DNA of 32,677 bases from positions 1 through 32,677 of the forward strand of contig JAFTIH010000001.1 of assembly GCA_017456985.1 (NCBI GenBank), in the 5' to 3' direction. A program made the translations under genes and the position numbers. Under the pieces are notes generated by a model. The model was not told the DNA's origin, ran no database searches, and worked only from the letters and a program-made list of their open reading frames with translations. The first letter of the stretch is position 1. Every line of letters starts with the position of its first letter. This DNA comes from Clostridia bacterium (GTDB lineage Bacteria; Bacillota; Clostridia; Oscillospirales; CAG-272). Below, one piece after another: positions 31,401 through 32,677 of this stretch.

Positions 31401-32677
31401 CGACCGCGGTCAGCTTTTGCGTCAAGACGATTCCGGCGGCACGTTCTATTCTTGTGAATACGAGTCGGACGGCAGGTTGAAGGCAGTGCATGACGTACGA
31501 TCGATCGCCGACTTCCAATATATTTACGATGAGAAGAAGCGTTTGACCGGCTACAGTTATCATTCCGTAAACGAAGCGTTGCAGTACGATAACCGTGACA
31601 GGCTTGCCGCAAGAACCGTCAATAATGGCAATCCTACAGGGCAATATAATACGATCTACAATTATGCTTACAACGATCAGACCAACCGCCTGTCCTCGAT
31701 GACGGCAAACGGCATCACCCTGACGCCCAAGCACGATGCGCTCGGCAGACCTACGGGCAAGGTGCTTTCTACGGGCAGCGGCAGTGCGAGCGAGGAGATC
31801 TCTTATCTCAAGCAGGGCGACCACGCTACGATGCTTCCGTCCGTGGTACAGTTGAATGCCAAGGGCAGACAGGACCGCATCAAGTATTTCTATGATGCGA
31901 TGGGTAATATCGTCAAGATCACCGAGAACGGATTGCTTTCTGCAAGATACGAGTATGATGCTCTCGGGCGGCTGACAAGAGAAGACAACCGCGCGATGGC
32001 AAAGACCTGTCTTTACACGTATGACGAGAACGGCAACATCCTTTCCCGCCGCGAATATGCTTATACCGTAAAGCCTACCGAGCAGCTGCTTGATGATATC
32101 CCTACCGACACCGCGCTTTATCGTTACAACGGCGATCGCATGATCTCCTACAACGGGCAGACCTGTACTTACGATGCGCTTGGCAATCCGACAACCTATC
32201 GCGGCAAGTCCTTGACCTGGGAAAAGGGCAGAATGTTACGGCAATATGGCAACGCTTATATCAATTACGAGGGCACCTTCCGTTACTATTATTTCGGAAG
32301 CACGTTCCTTTCACTTGATCACGAAGGATGGATTGTTTCCGACAATGCGCTTTCCTATCTGTACGACGAGAGCGGCAATGTCTTTGGCTGCATCGACCGC
32401 GCGACGGACACCAAGTATCTCTATCAAAAGGACGCGCTTGGAAATATTATTGCCGTACTTGACAACACGGGCGCGCTTGTGGTAAAATATGTATACGATG
32501 CTTGGGGCAATCATAAGGTCCTTGACGCATCGGGTGCAGAGATTACCGACACCGCGCACATCGGCAAGCTCAACAGCTTCCGCTACCGTGGGTACTATTA
32601 CTGCTCCGAAATCGGTCTTTACTACCTCAAGTCTAGATTCTACGATCCCGTGGTTGGCAGATTTATCAACGCGGATA
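28450..32677 (+). CDS. RHS/YD-repeat protein, C-terminal end missing (runs off the right edge)
   Basis: At least 1409 codons are open to the window end. The start is fixed: ATG 28450 follows AAGGAAG and an in-frame TGA lies 18 nt upstream. No signal peptide is seen. Residues about 5-160 look like a DNRLRE-type beta domain. A Glu-rich helix (about 303-340, EQRTEEERELEEQKTVFED) and an acidic stretch follow. YD repeats begin near 496 (YDKNGNAITFHYEEGNL, YDANGNVATV, YDALGRLTRED, YDENGNILSRRE). The last visible residues, FRYRGYYYCSEIGLYYLKSR then FYDPVVGRFINAD, are the RHS core boundary, after which a variable, often toxic, domain normally starts. That domain and any immunity gene are outside. Codon use in the first third is more A/T-rich than in neighbouring genes. 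Confidence 0.93.
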   Translation, partial: MKKTITKNVTLYEGSDFTELSILKKSYTPEIFPNEETSSFSGNLLLVTNAEAETAWAEIEVNYNVSLPRTTIDSAKLIFERVSGNTDAVSLYDAGNLDAVSLTKEEERIVVDISDADTDCLLLATFTLRVEEGGSFCELTRPILELTYTYEFGSPPSNENYTPTKKEFPMPSGTAASFDTHYGITTVTVADTHASDSPLGASIAHVHRPDCEDTVYGKGFRLNLDERLVQTETNTTDAPEFIYTDGMGEKHGFSEYFYYLKKDGAREYVTAAEVETDAEGNLTHEGKTVYREFRSATGWEATARLDDVKNLAILEQRTEEERELEEQKTVFEDAFLDFVLINKKTGGKYRSLSAEDIVSFEKVQAFAEMTINPEDSDIELLLLTQEDGISYKALVLQKNAPEPEYPITSNAGDLYYINTVNDDEIVVEGQAAVLEQSEANEGNDPLDEQMKIFLLRDVKNRKQLKKVYPNYRSVCLSLSKLRELLPVSYLRRDGIVKGFNAEGYLCAIFDAYENYLAIDRDAEHRVESVYDKNGNAITFHYEEGNLCCLTDRCGCVTRYTYDGDLLTKVTYASGNTVSLTYDANGNVATVTTAPGDDPMAQSGADALRASFTYAETDYPIQFSLVSLASGISYANIEKEEGPRLAKYLIAYSDTFCFVTDTERNFKERYRFTSDGNLSAYTLEEHGLVTRAEQYAREVTAQTRTETVTYAKEDTLYKKPLTTFTFEADKTVTTVFNNASKPTMQTEAWTDGETTYRNETVYAYDDKERLCKVTQTAYKNDVEERSVVTEQFYNAQGKVIRTERYLVGAEATLGRTVEETKYDENGNILCSFSYNTLDPSSKLYTENERDALGRTAATLDATGKHKTVYEYLGDSTRVRSERYPSGGATAFAYDKNGECVSVTSSTEEGEGNTSTTFYTAGEVTRLVSGNHTVDYEYDGKRRLTAVKLDGEDYISYTYGTDEDGNDTVSTVYANALNNAIVVTTNDRGQLLRQDDSGGTFYSCEYESDGRLKAVHDVRSIADFQYIYDEKKRLTGYSYHSVNEALQYDNRDRLAARTVNNGNPTGQYNTIYNYAYNDQTNRLSSMTANGITLTPKHDALGRPTGKVLSTGSGSASEEISYLKQGDHATMLPSVVQLNAKGRQDRIKYFYDAMGNIVKITENGLLSARYEYDALGRLTREDNRAMAKTCLYTYDENGNILSRREYAYTVKPTEQLLDDIPTDTALYRYNGDRMISYNGQTCTYDALGNPTTYRGKSLTWEKGRMLRQYGNAYINYEGTFRYYYFGSTFLSLDHEGWIVSDNALSYLYDESGNVFGCIDRATDTKYLYQKDALGNIIAVLDNTGALVVKYVYDAWGNHKVLDASGAEITDTAHIGKLNSFRYRGYYYCSEIGLYYLKSRFYDPVVGRFINAD

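Overview
The window is a chromosomal piece of a GC-rich, endospore-forming Bacillota, most likely an anaerobic gut-type Clostridia. The main clues are a dipicolinate synthase pair (dpaA-dpaB, needed for spore DPA), pyruvate phosphate dikinase, NADP-type glutamate dehydrogenase, L-fucose isomerase, GGAGG-type ribosome binding sites and readable sigma-A promoters. Strong codon bias produces long antisense open frames, which I left out. No tRNA, rRNA, CRISPR array or insertion sequence with a transposase was seen. The species cannot be fixed from the sequence alone.

Left part (1-9 kb): the N-terminal third of ppdK leaves the window on the minus strand. It is divergent from gdhA, which has a consensus promoter. 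gdhA converges on a minus-strand operon reading xpt, BMP-family lipoprotein, nupO-like ATPase and two nupPQ-like permeases. This looks like a purine/nucleoside uptake and xanthine salvage unit. Between gdhA and this operon lies an array of tiny hairpins separated by ATTTCA, followed by a bidirectional terminator.

Middle (9-21 kb, mostly plus strand): fucI, then two secreted metallophosphoesterase lipoproteins. The second is a tandem two-domain protein whose first domain has lost the GNHE motif. Then come an L-asparaginase with an apparent Lys-to-Arg change, a 71-residue membrane protein on the minus strand, and a four-gene unit: M16 peptidase, zinc-ribbon membrane protein, a small TM protein resembling a TPM protein without its TPM domain, and an SPFH protein with three zinc ribbons. 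The last three resemble the Bacillus YdjG-YdjH-YdjI membrane-stress module, but no PspA gene is present here.

Right part (21-32.7 kb): dpaA-dpaB under a candidate sporulation-sigma -10 element; a ~60-bp tandem repeat block; a SEL1-repeat protein on the minus strand bracketed by two foldback elements with AAATTTCGCAA ends; pcrA/uvrD; a small membrane-anchored Sm-like protein; and a large RHS/YD-repeat protein that runs off the window exactly at its RHS core boundary, so any C-terminal toxin domain lies outside. The RHS start region is visibly more A/T-rich than the rest, which suggests separate ancestry.
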